Positions 36,710-45,224 of a DNA stretch of 64,000 bases are shown here, piece after piece. This stretch comes from DYJB01 sp963777165 (GTDB lineage Bacteria > Chloroflexota > Anaerolineae > Anaerolineales > E44-bin32): positions 61,460 through 125,459 of the forward strand of contig CAVZPO010000001.1 of the NCBI GenBank assembly GCA_963777165.1. The letters are read 5' to 3'. The notes under the pieces are model-generated. The model was not told where the DNA came from. It ran no database searches and was given only the letters and a program-made list of their open reading frames with translations. Position 1 is the stretch's first letter, and each line of letters starts with the position of its first letter. Both the position numbers and the translations under genes were made by a program.

Positions 36710-37309
36710 ATGTCCGTTCGTCGCACGCTGATTGCCGCTGCCGTGTTGTCTGCCCTTGCCGCGCTGACGGTTCAGGCGGGTTGGGCGGCGCCGCGTCCGC
36801 TGCTTCAGGTCACCGCGACGATCTCCACCGGTGGGCCGAGGATCTTGGTCCCCGATCAAGTCAACGTGCGGCTTGCACCGTGCGTCGATTGTGAGTTGGT
36901 GGGGGTGTTGATCGCCGGGCAGCAGGCTGACGCACTCGGCCGTACGCCGGGCGGCGACTGGATCCAGATCGTCTACGCGGGTGTGCCGGGGAATGTTGCC
37001 TGGGTGTATGCGCCGCTGGTGCAGATCATCAACCTGGGCGCCGGCGCCTTACCGATCGTCGAACCCCCGGCAACGCCCACCCCGCGTGTCACCGCCACCA
37101 TCGATCCGACGCTTGCGGCGCAGTTCAACCTGAGCGACGGGCTCCCGACCCGGCTGCCCACGTTCACCCCGTCCGGACCGGTGGCGCTGCCGACGTTCCC
37201 CAGCGCGGGAAACACGCCAGGGGTCGGATTTCCTCCGATCCTGGCGATCGTCGGTCTGATGGTCGTGGGGGGGATGGGGCTGGTCGTGTCCCTGCTGCGA
37301 GGCCGTTAG
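36710..37309 (+). CDS. Secreted SH3-like domain protein with C-terminal anchor
   Basis: A 199-aa protein with a signal peptide (RRTLIAAAVLSALAALTVQA, cleavage after AGWA or so). A bacterial SH3-like domain follows: QVNVRLAPCVDCELVGVLIA, GRTPGGDWIQIVYA, NVAWVYAPLVQI. Then come a Pro/Thr-rich linker and a C-terminal hydrophobic helix (ILAIVGLMVVGGMGLVVSLL) ending in RGR. Likely attached to the outside of the membrane and bound to the cell envelope. Two Cys in APCVDC may form a disulfide or bind metal. This layout is frequent in Anaerolineae. Confidence 0.8.
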   Translation: MSVRRTLIAAAVLSALAALTVQAGWAAPRPLLQVTATISTGGPRILVPDQVNVRLAPCVDCELVGVLIAGQQADALGRTPGGDWIQIVYAGVPGNVAWVYAPLVQIINLGAGALPIVEPPATPTPRVTATIDPTLAAQFNLSDGLPTRLPTFTPSGPVALPTFPSAGNTPGVGFPPILAIVGLMVVGGMGLVVSLLRGR

Positions 37310-37698
37310 GGCTCGAGCGGCCGACGGCCCGAGAAGCCGCCTTCCAGGTCGTGCCAATGGCCGACAGACATCTCCCCCGGCTTCCAACACAGGAACACCG
37401 GGCGACCATCGCGCTCCGACGGGAAGTCAAGCAGCCCCACCGACACGTCCTTGATCACCACGCCGCGGCGCTGGATGGCCAGGACCGCCTTCTCGAGGTG
37501 TGTCCCGGCACGCATCAGTTCGGGGGGGATGCGGCTGCCGCCGCCCAGGACTGCCTTCTCCATCAGGTCGTGCAAGCGGGCCTGGGAGGCGCGCAAGGTG
37601 GCATGCGCCTCCCGCATCTGGTGGACAAGCGGTCGAAGCTCGTCCAACAGCGCGTTGGCTTCCGCCAGTGTGAACCGGTGAACGTAGGGTTGGTCCAT
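37306..37698 (-). CDS. DUF2203 protein
   Basis: A 130-aa protein of DUF2203: FTLAEANALLDELRPLVHQM, then VVIKDVSVGLLDFPSERDG and CWKPGEMSVGHWHDLEGGF. It has no known activity. The start MDQPYVHRFTL (37698) lies 21 nt after the stop of the A-type Fe-S carrier gene, and both probably share a transcript. Confidence 0.88.
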   Translation of the reverse strand: MDQPYVHRFTLAEANALLDELRPLVHQMREAHATLRASQARLHDLMEKAVLGGGSRIPPELMRAGTHLEKAVLAIQRRGVVIKDVSVGLLDFPSERDGRPVFLCWKPGEMSVGHWHDLEGGFSGRRPLEP

Positions 37699-37719
37699 GA
37701 GGCTGCTCCGCGCCGTCAA

Positions 37720-38136
37720 TCAGCCGCAGTTGCAGCCGCCGCCCTCGTGCTCGTGGCCGTGCTCGTGTTCGTGTGTATCGCCCTCGCGCGGCTTGAAGGA
37801 CTGCCCGCAGCCGCAGGACTTCTTGGCGTTGGGGTTCTCGATCTTGAAGCCGCCGCCCATCAGGTCCTCGACGTAATCGATCGAGGCGCCGCGCAGGTAG
37901 TCGATCGAGTACGGATCCACGACCACATGCACGCCGTCGAAAGAGTAGTGCGCGTCGGCGTCGGCCGGTGCGCCTTCCAGCGCCATTCCGTAACGCAGCC
38001 CCGAACAACCGCCCCCGGTCACGAACACGCGCAGTGCGTGCTCGGGGAGGTTGCGTTCTTGGAGCATTGAGCGGACGCGACCGATCGCAGTCGGGGTGAG
38101 CGTCAGCTCGGTGATTTCGACCTCAGGCTTGTCCAT
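37720..38136 (-). CDS. A-type iron-sulfur carrier with His/Cys-rich tail
   Basis: A 138-aa HesB/IscA/ErpA-family protein that carries Fe-S clusters to targets. The three conserved cysteines are C44 (GGGCSGLRYG), C108 and C110 (SCGCGQSF). After the usual end a tail (about 119-138) with THEHEHGHEHEGGGCNCG is added; six His and two Cys could bind further metal. ATG 38145 would add MVA. The gene has a good promoter with an inverted repeat on the -10 box, and DUF2203 follows. Confidence 0.9.
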   Translation of the reverse strand: MDKPEVEITELTLTPTAIGRVRSMLQERNLPEHALRVFVTGGGCSGLRYGMALEGAPADADAHYSFDGVHVVVDPYSIDYLRGASIDYVEDLMGGGFKIENPNAKKSCGCGQSFKPREGDTHEHEHGHEHEGGGCNCG

Positions 38137-38190
38137 GGCTACCATCCTTTAACCTGCGCTTAGAGGTACCTCGGATGAAGATGGCCTACT

Positions 38191-38227
38191 AGGTAATCAT
38201 TCTACCTGAGAGGCGGGCGGGCGTCAA
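38191..38227 (-). promoter_or_regulatory. Promoter of the A-type carrier gene with overlapping inverted repeat
   Basis: Minus strand: TTGACG (38227-38222), 17-nt spacer, TAGAAT (38204-38199). AGGTA (38191-38195) and TACCT (38203-38207) form an inverted repeat over the -10 box. A second palindrome, GAGGTACCTC (38163-38172), lies in the leader. These could be binding sites of an Fe-S-responsive regulator. Confidence 0.6.
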
Positions 38228-38990
38228 AGGGAAGTTTCCTGCATAAATGCCCGGACGGCTGCCTTGGCCAGTCGGTCAATGCATGTGCCCTCCAGGGCCA
38301 GGTAGGGGGTCGATGATGCCCTGCCCAAGGGCGATTGCAGCTAACGACGTCGTGCGGAGAGACCGGGCATGCGCATAGCGCTCCGGATTGCCTGCTGGAG
38401 GTGCCCGATCATCCAACTAGCCTGGCGCATCTGGGGTTTGGGCGCATCGACGACATCTGATCACACCTCATGTGTGAGGCGCCTGGAGCAGTCTGTCTCC
38501 CGGAAGAGGCCATCCACAGTCTCCCGACCCGCCGGGCATCCGCTCGGGTAACCACCTTCCAATACCGGCCATGCAGGCCCTTCGCCGGGAAACGTTCGCA
38601 AGAATGCTTGGTTTTTCGGTGGCTGGATGCCGCTCCAGATTGCCGGCGGGAAGGTAGTGCCGAGGCGATATCGACCCTCCCGCGATGAACAACGACCTTC
38701 CGACCTCCGTGGGAAGCCTGTAGGTGGAAGGTTGCCGGCGGAGCTGACTTGCGCATATTCCGGAACCTCCGGAGCGTGCTCCCACCAGTTCCAGAGCGCA
38801 TGGGCGAGAATGGACCAGCGCGGCGGAACTCCCCTCTCTGCCATCCCGATATCGCCAGCGCGGTATTCCAGACGCGATTCTCCCGCAATCGCGCTATCAT
38901 CTATCCAGTTTGCGTTCACATGCGGTCTTGGGGCGTTGCACGACGGAAACCACTCCGAGATTGTGACTGGGTTACCGAAGGAGGAGAGAC
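38228..38990. other. 760-nt stretch without a recognised gene
   Basis: Open frames exist on both strands, but they overlap each other, lack recognisable motifs and have no consistent start signals. No tRNA, rRNA or CRISPR was recognised. Short inverted repeats exist. The stretch may hold decayed sequence or an unrecognised RNA. Confidence 0.4.
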
Positions 38991-39269
38991 GTGACCAGGT
39001 ACCTCATCGAGGTTCCCCACGAAGACAAGAAAGAAGCCTGCGAGCTCGCCATTCGAGTGTTCATGGAGACGGGATCGCACTTCGTGACCAACGCCGACTG
39101 GGGTTGCAGCGACCACGTCCATAAGGCCTGGATCGTCGCCGATCTGGAGACCAAGGATCAGGCGCTCAGCCTGCTCCCGCCCTTGTTCCGTCGTGTGGCG
39201 ACTGTCGTCGCCTTGGAGCGCTTTACCCCGTCCGATCTCGATCGGACGGCCGCCGAGCACGGCGCGTGA
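38991..39269 (+). CDS. Conserved-looking small protein of unknown function
   Basis: A 92-aa protein starting with GTG after GAGGAGAG. It begins MTRYLIEVPHEDKKEACELA and has HFVTNADWGCSDHVHKAWI; the alternation suggests a small ferredoxin-like alpha/beta fold. The cluster of C, H, D and H (GCSDHVH) could bind a metal. I recall similar short proteins in Chloroflexota but no function. It stands alone between two long gene-poor stretches. Confidence 0.65.
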   Translation: MTRYLIEVPHEDKKEACELAIRVFMETGSHFVTNADWGCSDHVHKAWIVADLETKDQALSLLPPLFRRVATVVALERFTPSDLDRTAAEHGA

Positions 39270-39768
39270 TTCTACTGGCGAGATCCATCCGATCGGAGCG
39301 GATCACACCAGGGCTGCGCAACTGCTAGTCGATCCTGCTCCGCGCTGCGAGACGGCGGCGTCTTGGGCTCGGGACGAAGCTGGCCCTCGGAATCCAAACG
39401 TATCGGCCCGTCAGACGGCTGCTGCGGCATGTCGAGGCGATCCGTCGGTATGCCTGCCGCAGTCCCGCACGTCTGATCGGTGTAAGCCTCAAATCGTACG
39501 ACCCCTCGCGACGGTGCGCACCAGACACGCCTCGCCGATCGCTGCAGCCGATGGCTGCGCGATGTCGTCGTGTGAACCTACCTCGTGACTGGAGGGGTGG
39601 GGCGTTCAAAGAGGCCGCCACACGGATCATTCCGCACGACAACCTGCTCGGCGCGCGGGGCAATTTCGGCAGGCCAGGCTCAGTCGGCCTCATCTGCGAT
39701 CCAGGTTCGGGGCAGTTCGTGCGACGGTCAGCAGGGGTGCCGGGGAGGCAGCGACACCCGGCCCTCGA
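39270..39768. other. 500-nt stretch without a recognised gene
   Basis: Open frames on both strands are Arg/Ala-rich shadows without motifs. No RNA gene or repeat was seen. Confidence 0.4.
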
Positions 39769-40386
39769 TCACACCCCGAGGAGGAAGACGCACTGCTCGT
39801 CGTGCTCGGCAATCCGACGGAAGAGGACGACGGGCTCTCCCAGGACCGTCTCCATCAGCGCCTGGTCGAACGCGCACACGACGGGGGAGGCGCGCGCCGC
39901 GTCGAGGTAGGGACAGTGGGCGAACGTCATACAGCGGCGGCCGGACCACGTGCCGGCGGCGGGCAAGTAGCCGCGCCGATCCAACTCATTCAGCACCTGT
40001 GGCAAGAACGCCTCGTCCTTGCGTTCGGCCTGCACCCCAAACCCAACGGCGGCCCGGGCCCCCGCAGCCAGGAGCAGCTTGCGGACCCACTCTGGCCCAT
40101 GACGATCACCGAGGACGGCAACGACCGCCAGAGCCAGGTCCTGGTAGTTCTCTGGCATGAGAGTCTCAGCCTTCTCGGTCAGCGCGTAGGACTGCACGGG
40201 CCGGCCGGGCCCGCCCCGTCGGCGCTTCTCCGGAGGCGACACAACCCCTTCCCGCATCAGGTCGTCCAGGTGCTTGCGGACGGTCACCTGTGTCAGCTCC
40301 AGGCCCTGGCTCAGTTCTCCCACCGAGGCCTCACCCTGTCGGGCCAAGAAGAGCAAGACGCGCTGTCGATTATCGATACCAGGCAT
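39769..40386 (-). CDS. SufR-like HTH transcriptional regulator
   Basis: A 205-aa regulator with an N-terminal winged helix (RVLLFLARQGEASVGELSQG, LTQVTVRKHLDDL) and wing RRRGGPGRPVQSYALTEK. The C-terminal domain has C158, C171 and C199. C158-x12-C171 equals the first spacing of cyanobacterial SufR, and C199 is near the last position, but the third SufR cysteine is absent and C152 is extra. It therefore may sense an Fe-S cluster in a modified way. It is divergent from the nuo-type operon, which it may regulate. Confidence 0.75.
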   Translation of the reverse strand: MPGIDNRQRVLLFLARQGEASVGELSQGLELTQVTVRKHLDDLMREGVVSPPEKRRRGGPGRPVQSYALTEKAETLMPENYQDLALAVVAVLGDRHGPEWVRKLLLAAGARAAVGFGVQAERKDEAFLPQVLNELDRRGYLPAAGTWSGRRCMTFAHCPYLDAARASPVVCAFDQALMETVLGEPVVLFRRIAEHDEQCVFLLGV

Positions 40387-40404
40387 GGGTAAACCCTCTC
40401 CACC

Positions 40405-40432
40405 ATTCTAGTGCCCCCCGTAGATTTGTCAA
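40405..40432 (-). promoter_or_regulatory. Promoter of the SufR-like gene
   Basis: Minus strand: TTGACA (40432-40427), 16-nt spacer, TAGAAT (40410-40405). It lies back to back with the nuo promoter, 28 nt between the two -35 boxes. Confidence 0.7.
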
Positions 40433-40459
40433 ATACTCTATCGGAAACCCCTTTCCGGG

Positions 40460-40487
40460 TTGACAGGAGGACCCCGGGTCCTATAAT
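40460..40487 (+). promoter_or_regulatory. Consensus promoter of nuoB operon with operator in the spacer
   Basis: TTGACA (40460-40465), 16-nt spacer, TATAAT (40482-40487): both boxes match consensus exactly. The spacer contains the inverted repeat GGACCC-C-GGGTCC (40469-40481), and AACCC/GGGTT (around 40446-40461) lies at the -35 box. The repeat in the spacer is a natural repressor site. Confidence 0.75.
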
Positions 40488-40717
40488 CAGCCATCAGGAA
40501 TGAGACCGGCCGAGCCCTCCGACCGCTGGATTCGGGCTCCGGCATGGAGTGACAGTTCGGAGTCCTGCGGGGCGTGAGCTTCGGGTCGTCGCCGGGCCGA
40601 AGGCCGGAGCCGGTCACTACCGGTGTACGCGCCGGCGATCGCGGATCCAACCCCGTATGACGAACACACACGCAACCAGGGCGCGGGCAAGGAAGGCCGC
40701 CGGGAGGTGAGGGACGC
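40488..40717 (+). promoter_or_regulatory. About 224-nt leader before nuoB
   Basis: From the expected transcription start (about 40494) to the ATG there are about 224 nt with no gene. GC-rich self-complementary pieces occur (for instance GCCGGGCC and GGCCGGAGCCGG around 40589-40612). No known riboswitch was recognised. Confidence 0.4.
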
Positions 40718-41341
40718 ATGACAGACGAACTGAATCACCCCGAGATCGAGGTGCCGGACGAATTGCGCCGCAATGTGGCAATCACGACCCTCGACAAGGT
40801 CTACAACTGGGGGCGGCGCTCGTCGGTCTGGCCGATGTTCTGGGGGCTGGCGTGTTGTGCGATCGAGATGATCTGCACCGCCACCAGCCGCTACGACCTC
40901 TCCCGCTTCGGGATGGAGGTGATGCGTCCCAGCCCGCGCCAGGCGGATCTGATGATCATTTCGGGCACGGTCACCAAGAAGTTGGTCCCTCAAATCGTTC
41001 GACTTTACAACCAGATGGGCGAACCGAAGTACGTGATTGCGATGGGTGCCTGCGCTTCCGGCGGCGGGCCTTTCAAGGAAGGCTACAACGTCGTCTCGGG
41101 CGTCGATCAGTTCGTCCCGGTCGACGTGTACGTGCCCGGCTGCCCGCCGACACCGCAAGCGCTGCTCCACGGCTTCGCCAAACTGCGCGAGAAGATCGAC
41201 ACGCAATCGGTCACCTCGGTTCGCTGGTACCGCAAAGCGCCGATCGAGGCGATCCCGATCCCGCTCCTCGGGCCGGATCTGATCAACCCGCGTGATTTGC
41301 CGGCCCTGCGTGAGAAGGCCGCGCAGCCAGCCCAGCCCTGA
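40718..41341 (+). CDS. nuoB: NADH-quinone oxidoreductase subunit B
   Basis: A 207-aa NuoB homologue that holds the terminal 4Fe-4S cluster N2, next to the quinone. All four ligands are present: C46, C47 (GLACCAIE), C112 (GACASGGG) and C142 (PGCPPTP). The ATG follows GGGAGGTGAGG. It is the first gene of an operon with nuoCD and nuoI. NuoA, which normally precedes NuoB, is not found in the 330 nt upstream. Confidence 0.93.
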   Translation: MTDELNHPEIEVPDELRRNVAITTLDKVYNWGRRSSVWPMFWGLACCAIEMICTATSRYDLSRFGMEVMRPSPRQADLMIISGTVTKKLVPQIVRLYNQMGEPKYVIAMGACASGGGPFKEGYNVVSGVDQFVPVDVYVPGCPPTPQALLHGFAKLREKIDTQSVTSVRWYRKAPIEAIPIPLLGPDLINPRDLPALREKAAQPAQP

Positions 41342-41366
41342 CCGCACGAGAAGAGACGAGGCCATC

Positions 41367-43107
41367 ATGACGGAGACAGTCCTGGAGCACGTGGAAACCC
41401 GGTTCGCCGACCTCCTGAAGCGCGACGAGCGCCCAGGCTACTCCGGCTACCTTGTCGCCGCGGATCGGCTGCTCGAGGCAGCGCGCGTCCTGCGCACGAA
41501 TCTGGGCTACGACTACCTGTCATCGGTCACCGGCGTCGACTACTTGCCCGAGGGCAAGATGGAGGTGGTCTACCACCTCTACCCGATGGCCGGCGGGCCT
41601 GGGCTGGTCCTCAAGACGCAGGTGCCGCGCGAAGACGCACGCCTCCCGTCCCTGGTGCCGGTCTTCCCCGGCGCCGATTTGCAGGAGCGCGAGGTCTGGG
41701 ATCTGCTCGGCATTCAATTCGAGGGCCATCCGGACCTGCGCCGAGTCCTCTTGTGGGAGGGCTTTGCCGGCCACCCGCTGCGCAAGGACTGGCAGGAAGC
41801 CTACTTCGAGGAAGACGCCAAGCCGTTCAAGAGCCGCTGGCCGGAAGGCAAGGTCAGCCGCATCGAGGATCACGTCCCGTTCCACCACAATGTCGCCTAC
41901 CCGCCGGACTTCACCCCCGACGGCTGGGTGCCGGAAGGCGATGCGGCCTTGTATGCCGGCCTGGGGCAGGTGACGGCGAAGGGCAACGGCGGCGGGGCTT
42001 CGCTCGGCACCGACGAGATCATCGTCAACCTCGGACCCCAGCACCCGTCGACGCACGGCGTGTTCCGCGTCGTGGTCAGGCTCGACGGCGAGACGATCGT
42101 CGACCTCAAGCCGGTGATGGGCTACCTGCACCGCAATCACGAGAAGATCGGCGAGCGCAACACGTTCCTGATGAACATGCCGTTCACCGACCGGCTCGAC
42201 TACTTCTCGTCCATGGGCAACAACTTCGGGTACGCGCTGGCGGTCGAGAAGCTGATGGGCATCCAGCCGCCCGAACGGGCGGAGTACATCCGGGTGATGA
42301 TGGCGGAACTCACCCGCATTCAGAACCACCTCTCGGCCATCGGCTTCCTGCTCAACGACCTGGGCGCCTTCTTCACCCCGGTGATGTACGCGTTCGAAGA
42401 ACGCGAGCTGATCCTGGACATCTTCGAAGCCACGGCCGGGTCGCGCATGATGTGCAACTACTTCCGCTTCGGCGGGCTGGCGCGCGACCTGCCGGAAGGC
42501 GTGCTGCCCAAGATCAAGGAGCTCGTCTATGAACGCCTGCCGCGCAAGGTCGACGAGCTCGACCGCTACCTGACCGAGAACGAGATCGTCCGGGCGCGGT
42601 GCATCGGCGTGGGCGTACTGTCGCGCGAGCGGGCCGTCGCCTCTGTCGGCTGCCGGCCCGGTGCTGCGCGCCTCCGGCGTGCCGTACGACGTCCGCCGCG
42701 CCGAACCGTACTCGATCTACGACCGATTCGAGTTTGATGTGGCGATGCGTCCGAACGGCGACGTCTACGACCGCTACCTGATCCGCTTCGACGAGATCCG
42801 CCAGAGCCTGCGCATCCTCGACCAGGTGCTGCGCCAGATGCCCGGAGGCGAGATCCAGACCGGGAAGCCGCAGTACCAGGTGCGGGTCCCGGCGGGCGAA
42901 TCCTACGGGCGGGTCGAGAACCCCAAGGGCGAGCTCGGCTTCTACGTGATCTCCAACGGCAAGCCCAATCCCTGGCGCTATCACGTCCGTGCGCCGTCGT
43001 TCATCAACCTGACCGCGCTGGCCGAGATGAGCCGCGGGGCCAAGATCGCCGATGTGGTGGTCACCCTCGGGTCGATCGACATCGTGCTGGGCGAGGTCGA
43101 CCGGTAA
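41367..43107 (+). CDS. nuoCD: NADH-quinone oxidoreductase subunit C/D fusion, one frameshift
   Basis: A fused NuoC-NuoD of about 580 aa. The NuoC part (to about residue 180) has YDYLSSVTGVDYLPEG and EREVWDLLGIQFEGHPDLRR. The NuoD part begins with LGPQHPSTHGVFRVVVRLDG, continues with GYLHRNHEKIGE and ends with the quinone-site region. The frame changes near 42641-42647, in the segment before SAAGPVLRASGVPYDVRRAE; both sides are well conserved, so one gene is certain. The indel may be an assembly error. C-D fusions occur in several phyla. Confidence 0.9.
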
Positions 43108-43138
43108 CGCCGGCCGCGCCAGGAGATCGGAGACGACG

Positions 43139-43741
43139 ATGTACGGTATCGGGATGCTCAAAGGCCTGGGCGTGACGCTCAAGCACTTTGTCGTGACCTA
43201 TCTCGAAGACTTGCGCTGGATCGGGAAGAAGTACGACAGCCCGGAGAGCCTGGCGATCCGGCAGGGCGCGCAGGCGCGCGGCGCGTTCACCGTCCAGTAC
43301 CCGGAAGTCAAGCTGCCGGTCCCGGAGGAGTTCCGCTTCATCCCCTTCCTGTTGTATGAGGAAGGGCCGAACGGCGAGCATTTGGACCGCTGCACCTCCT
43401 GCGGCATCTGCGCCAAGGTCTGTCCGCCGCAGTGCATCTGGATCGTGCGCACCACCGACCCGGCCACAGGGCGGCCGATCCCGGAGCCGGCCGAGTTCTA
43501 CATCGACATCGACATCTGCATGAACTGCGGGCTGTGCGCCGAGTACTGCCCGTTCGATGCGATCAAGATGGACCACAACTACGAACTGGCGACCTGGGAT
43601 CGGATGCGCGACAACATCCATGACAAGGAGCGGCTGTCCAGGCCGGTCTCGTACTACGCCTCCATCCGTCCGGCGAACTACGCCCGTGAGGAGGCTGCCC
43701 GGGCGGAGAAAGAAGCCGCCAAGGCGGCCCGGCACGCCTAG
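43139..43741 (+). CDS. nuoI: NADH-quinone oxidoreductase subunit I
   Basis: A 200-aa NuoI homologue with two 4Fe-4S clusters: C85, C88, C91, C95 and C127, C130, C133, C137. An N-terminal segment (LKGLGVTLKHFVVTYLEDLR) resembles the amphipathic membrane-contact helices of NuoI. The tail (about 180-200) is an Ala/Glu/Lys helix. The usual NuoH gene between NuoD and NuoI is missing. It should link the B/CD module to a ferredoxin or NADH-side donor. Confidence 0.9.
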   Translation: MYGIGMLKGLGVTLKHFVVTYLEDLRWIGKKYDSPESLAIRQGAQARGAFTVQYPEVKLPVPEEFRFIPFLLYEEGPNGEHLDRCTSCGICAKVCPPQCIWIVRTTDPATGRPIPEPAEFYIDIDICMNCGLCAEYCPFDAIKMDHNYELATWDRMRDNIHDKERLSRPVSYYASIRPANYAREEAARAEKEAAKAARHA

Positions 43742-43764
43742 GCCCCCGGAAGCGGCAAACCGGC

Positions 43765-44119
43765 ATGTACCACGGCGATACGGAGATCCTGTTCCCGATG
43801 AGGGTGGCCCCGGCGCTCGCGCGACCTGCGCGGCGAAGTCTGGGCCCGCCTCGTGCGCCGCGCCGAGGCCGCGCCCGACGCTTCGCTGGATGCACTGGCC
43901 TTCAGCCTGATGCTCATCCGGCTCAGTGGCTGCCTGACCTGTCACACCGACTCGTACCGGGCGATGCGCGGCTGCACGGCCTGCGCCACCCTGACGGTGA
44001 AGCGGTTCCGGGGGGACGACAATGAACTGGTGGCGCTGTTCGAACGCGCCCGGGCGGACGTCGTCAGCTATATGAAGCAGGGGAATGAGAGCCTGGAGAC
44101 CCCCGGTGAGGGAGAGTGA
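43765..44119 (+). CDS. Conserved CxxC protein in nuo operon, one frameshift
   Basis: A roughly 118-aa protein that starts MYHGDTEILFPMRVAPAL in frame 1 and continues in frame 2 after one surplus base near 43817-43820 (RDLRGEVWARLV...). The conserved part has LSGCLTCHTDSYRAMRGCTACA, giving two CxxC-like pairs that could bind a metal or Fe-S cluster. I recall similar proteins in Anaerolineae, but no function is known. It lies between nuoI and the Mrp ATPase, which suggests a role in assembling or serving this complex. Confidence 0.7.
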
Positions 44120-44125
44120 GGACGC

Positions 44126-45214
44126 ATGGCGAAGGTTGACGGACCGACGAAGGACGGCGTCCTGGCGGCGCTGAGCAAGGTTCAGGAGCCGGAGCTGCAC
44201 CAGGACCTGGTGAGCCTGGGCATGATCAAGAATCTGGCCATCGACGGTGGTCAGGTGTCGTTTGGGATTGAGCTGACGACCCCGGCCTGCCCGATGCGCT
44301 CACGCATCGAGCGCGAAGCGCGGCAGGCGGTGGAAGCTGTGCCCGGCGTGACACAGGTCGCCGTGGCGATGCAATCGAACGTGCCGGCCGACGGCCAGAC
44401 ACGCGGCCTGATCGACCGGCCGATCCGGAACGCCATCGCCGTCGCTTCCGGGAAGGGCGGCGTCGGCAAGACCACCGTGGCGGTCAACCTGGCGGCGGTG
44501 CTGGCACGCTCCGGGGCGCGCGTCGGATTGCTGGACGCGGACATCTACGGGCCGAATGTCCCGGTGATGATGGGCCTGGAAAGCATGCCCGCCCCGCAGA
44601 ACGGCAAGATGATCCCGGCCGAGGCCTACGGGGTGAAGGTGATGTCGATCGGCTTTCTGGTGCCGCCGGGCCAGCCGCTGATCTGGCGCGGGCCGATGCT
44701 GCACTCCGCCGTCCGCCAGTTCATTGCCGACGTGGCCTGGGGCGAGTTGGACTACCTGGTGGTCGATCTGCCGCCCGGCACGGGGGACGCGCAGCTGAGC
44801 CTGGCGCAGACGCTGCCGCTCTCCGGCGGGCTGATCGTCACGCTGCCGCAGCGGGTCTCGCTCGAGGACGCGCGCCGCGGGCTGGAGATGTTCCGCACGA
44901 TGCAGGTGCCGGTGCTGGGCGTGGTCGAGAACATGAGCTACCTCGAGCTTCCGGACGGGACGCGCATGGACATCTTCGGCCAGGGCGGTGGCGAGACGCT
45001 GGCGCGCGAAGCCGGTGTGCCGTTCATCGGAGCGATTCCGATGGATGCTATCGTGCGCCAGGCCGGTGATGGCGGGACCCCGGTGGTCCTCGGACACCCG
45101 GAGAGCGCGGTGGCCCGGGCGCTAGTCGCCATGGCCGAAGACGTGGCCGCCAAGGTCTCGGTCCTGGCCCTGCAGAAGTCGTCCAACGTCGTGCCGATCC
45201 AGATGATCGACTAG
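44126..45214 (+). CDS. Mrp/ApbC/Ind1-family Fe-S cluster carrier ATPase
   Basis: A 362-aa protein: an N-terminal MIP18/DUF59 domain (VLAALSKVQEPELHQDLVSL) and a P-loop ATPase with ASGKGGVGKTTVAVNLAAVL, GLLDADIYGPNVP and VVDLPPGTGDAQLSL. The CxxC typical of the C-terminal part of many homologues is not evident. Family members carry and deliver 4Fe-4S clusters; the mitochondrial homologue Ind1 is specific for complex I. Being in the nuo operon, it is a good candidate for maturing NuoB and NuoI. Confidence 0.9.
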   Translation: MAKVDGPTKDGVLAALSKVQEPELHQDLVSLGMIKNLAIDGGQVSFGIELTTPACPMRSRIEREARQAVEAVPGVTQVAVAMQSNVPADGQTRGLIDRPIRNAIAVASGKGGVGKTTVAVNLAAVLARSGARVGLLDADIYGPNVPVMMGLESMPAPQNGKMIPAEAYGVKVMSIGFLVPPGQPLIWRGPMLHSAVRQFIADVAWGELDYLVVDLPPGTGDAQLSLAQTLPLSGGLIVTLPQRVSLEDARRGLEMFRTMQVPVLGVVENMSYLELPDGTRMDIFGQGGGETLAREAGVPFIGAIPMDAIVRQAGDGGTPVVLGHPESAVARALVAMAEDVAAKVSVLALQKSSNVVPIQMID

Positions 45215-45224
45215 GATCAGCCAA

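Noticed and set aside
38409..39124. Overlapping frames on both strands (up to 165 codons) before the small protein
   Set aside because: No motifs, no SD, mutual overlap, and compositions that fit shadow frames of GC-rich DNA.
40488..40717. NuoA hidden in the nuoB leader
   Set aside because: No frame in this stretch encodes the three hydrophobic helices of NuoA.
43061..44200. 379-codon minus-strand frame opposite nuoI and the CxxC gene
   Set aside because: NuoI on the plus strand has all eight cluster cysteines; the reverse frame has no family features.
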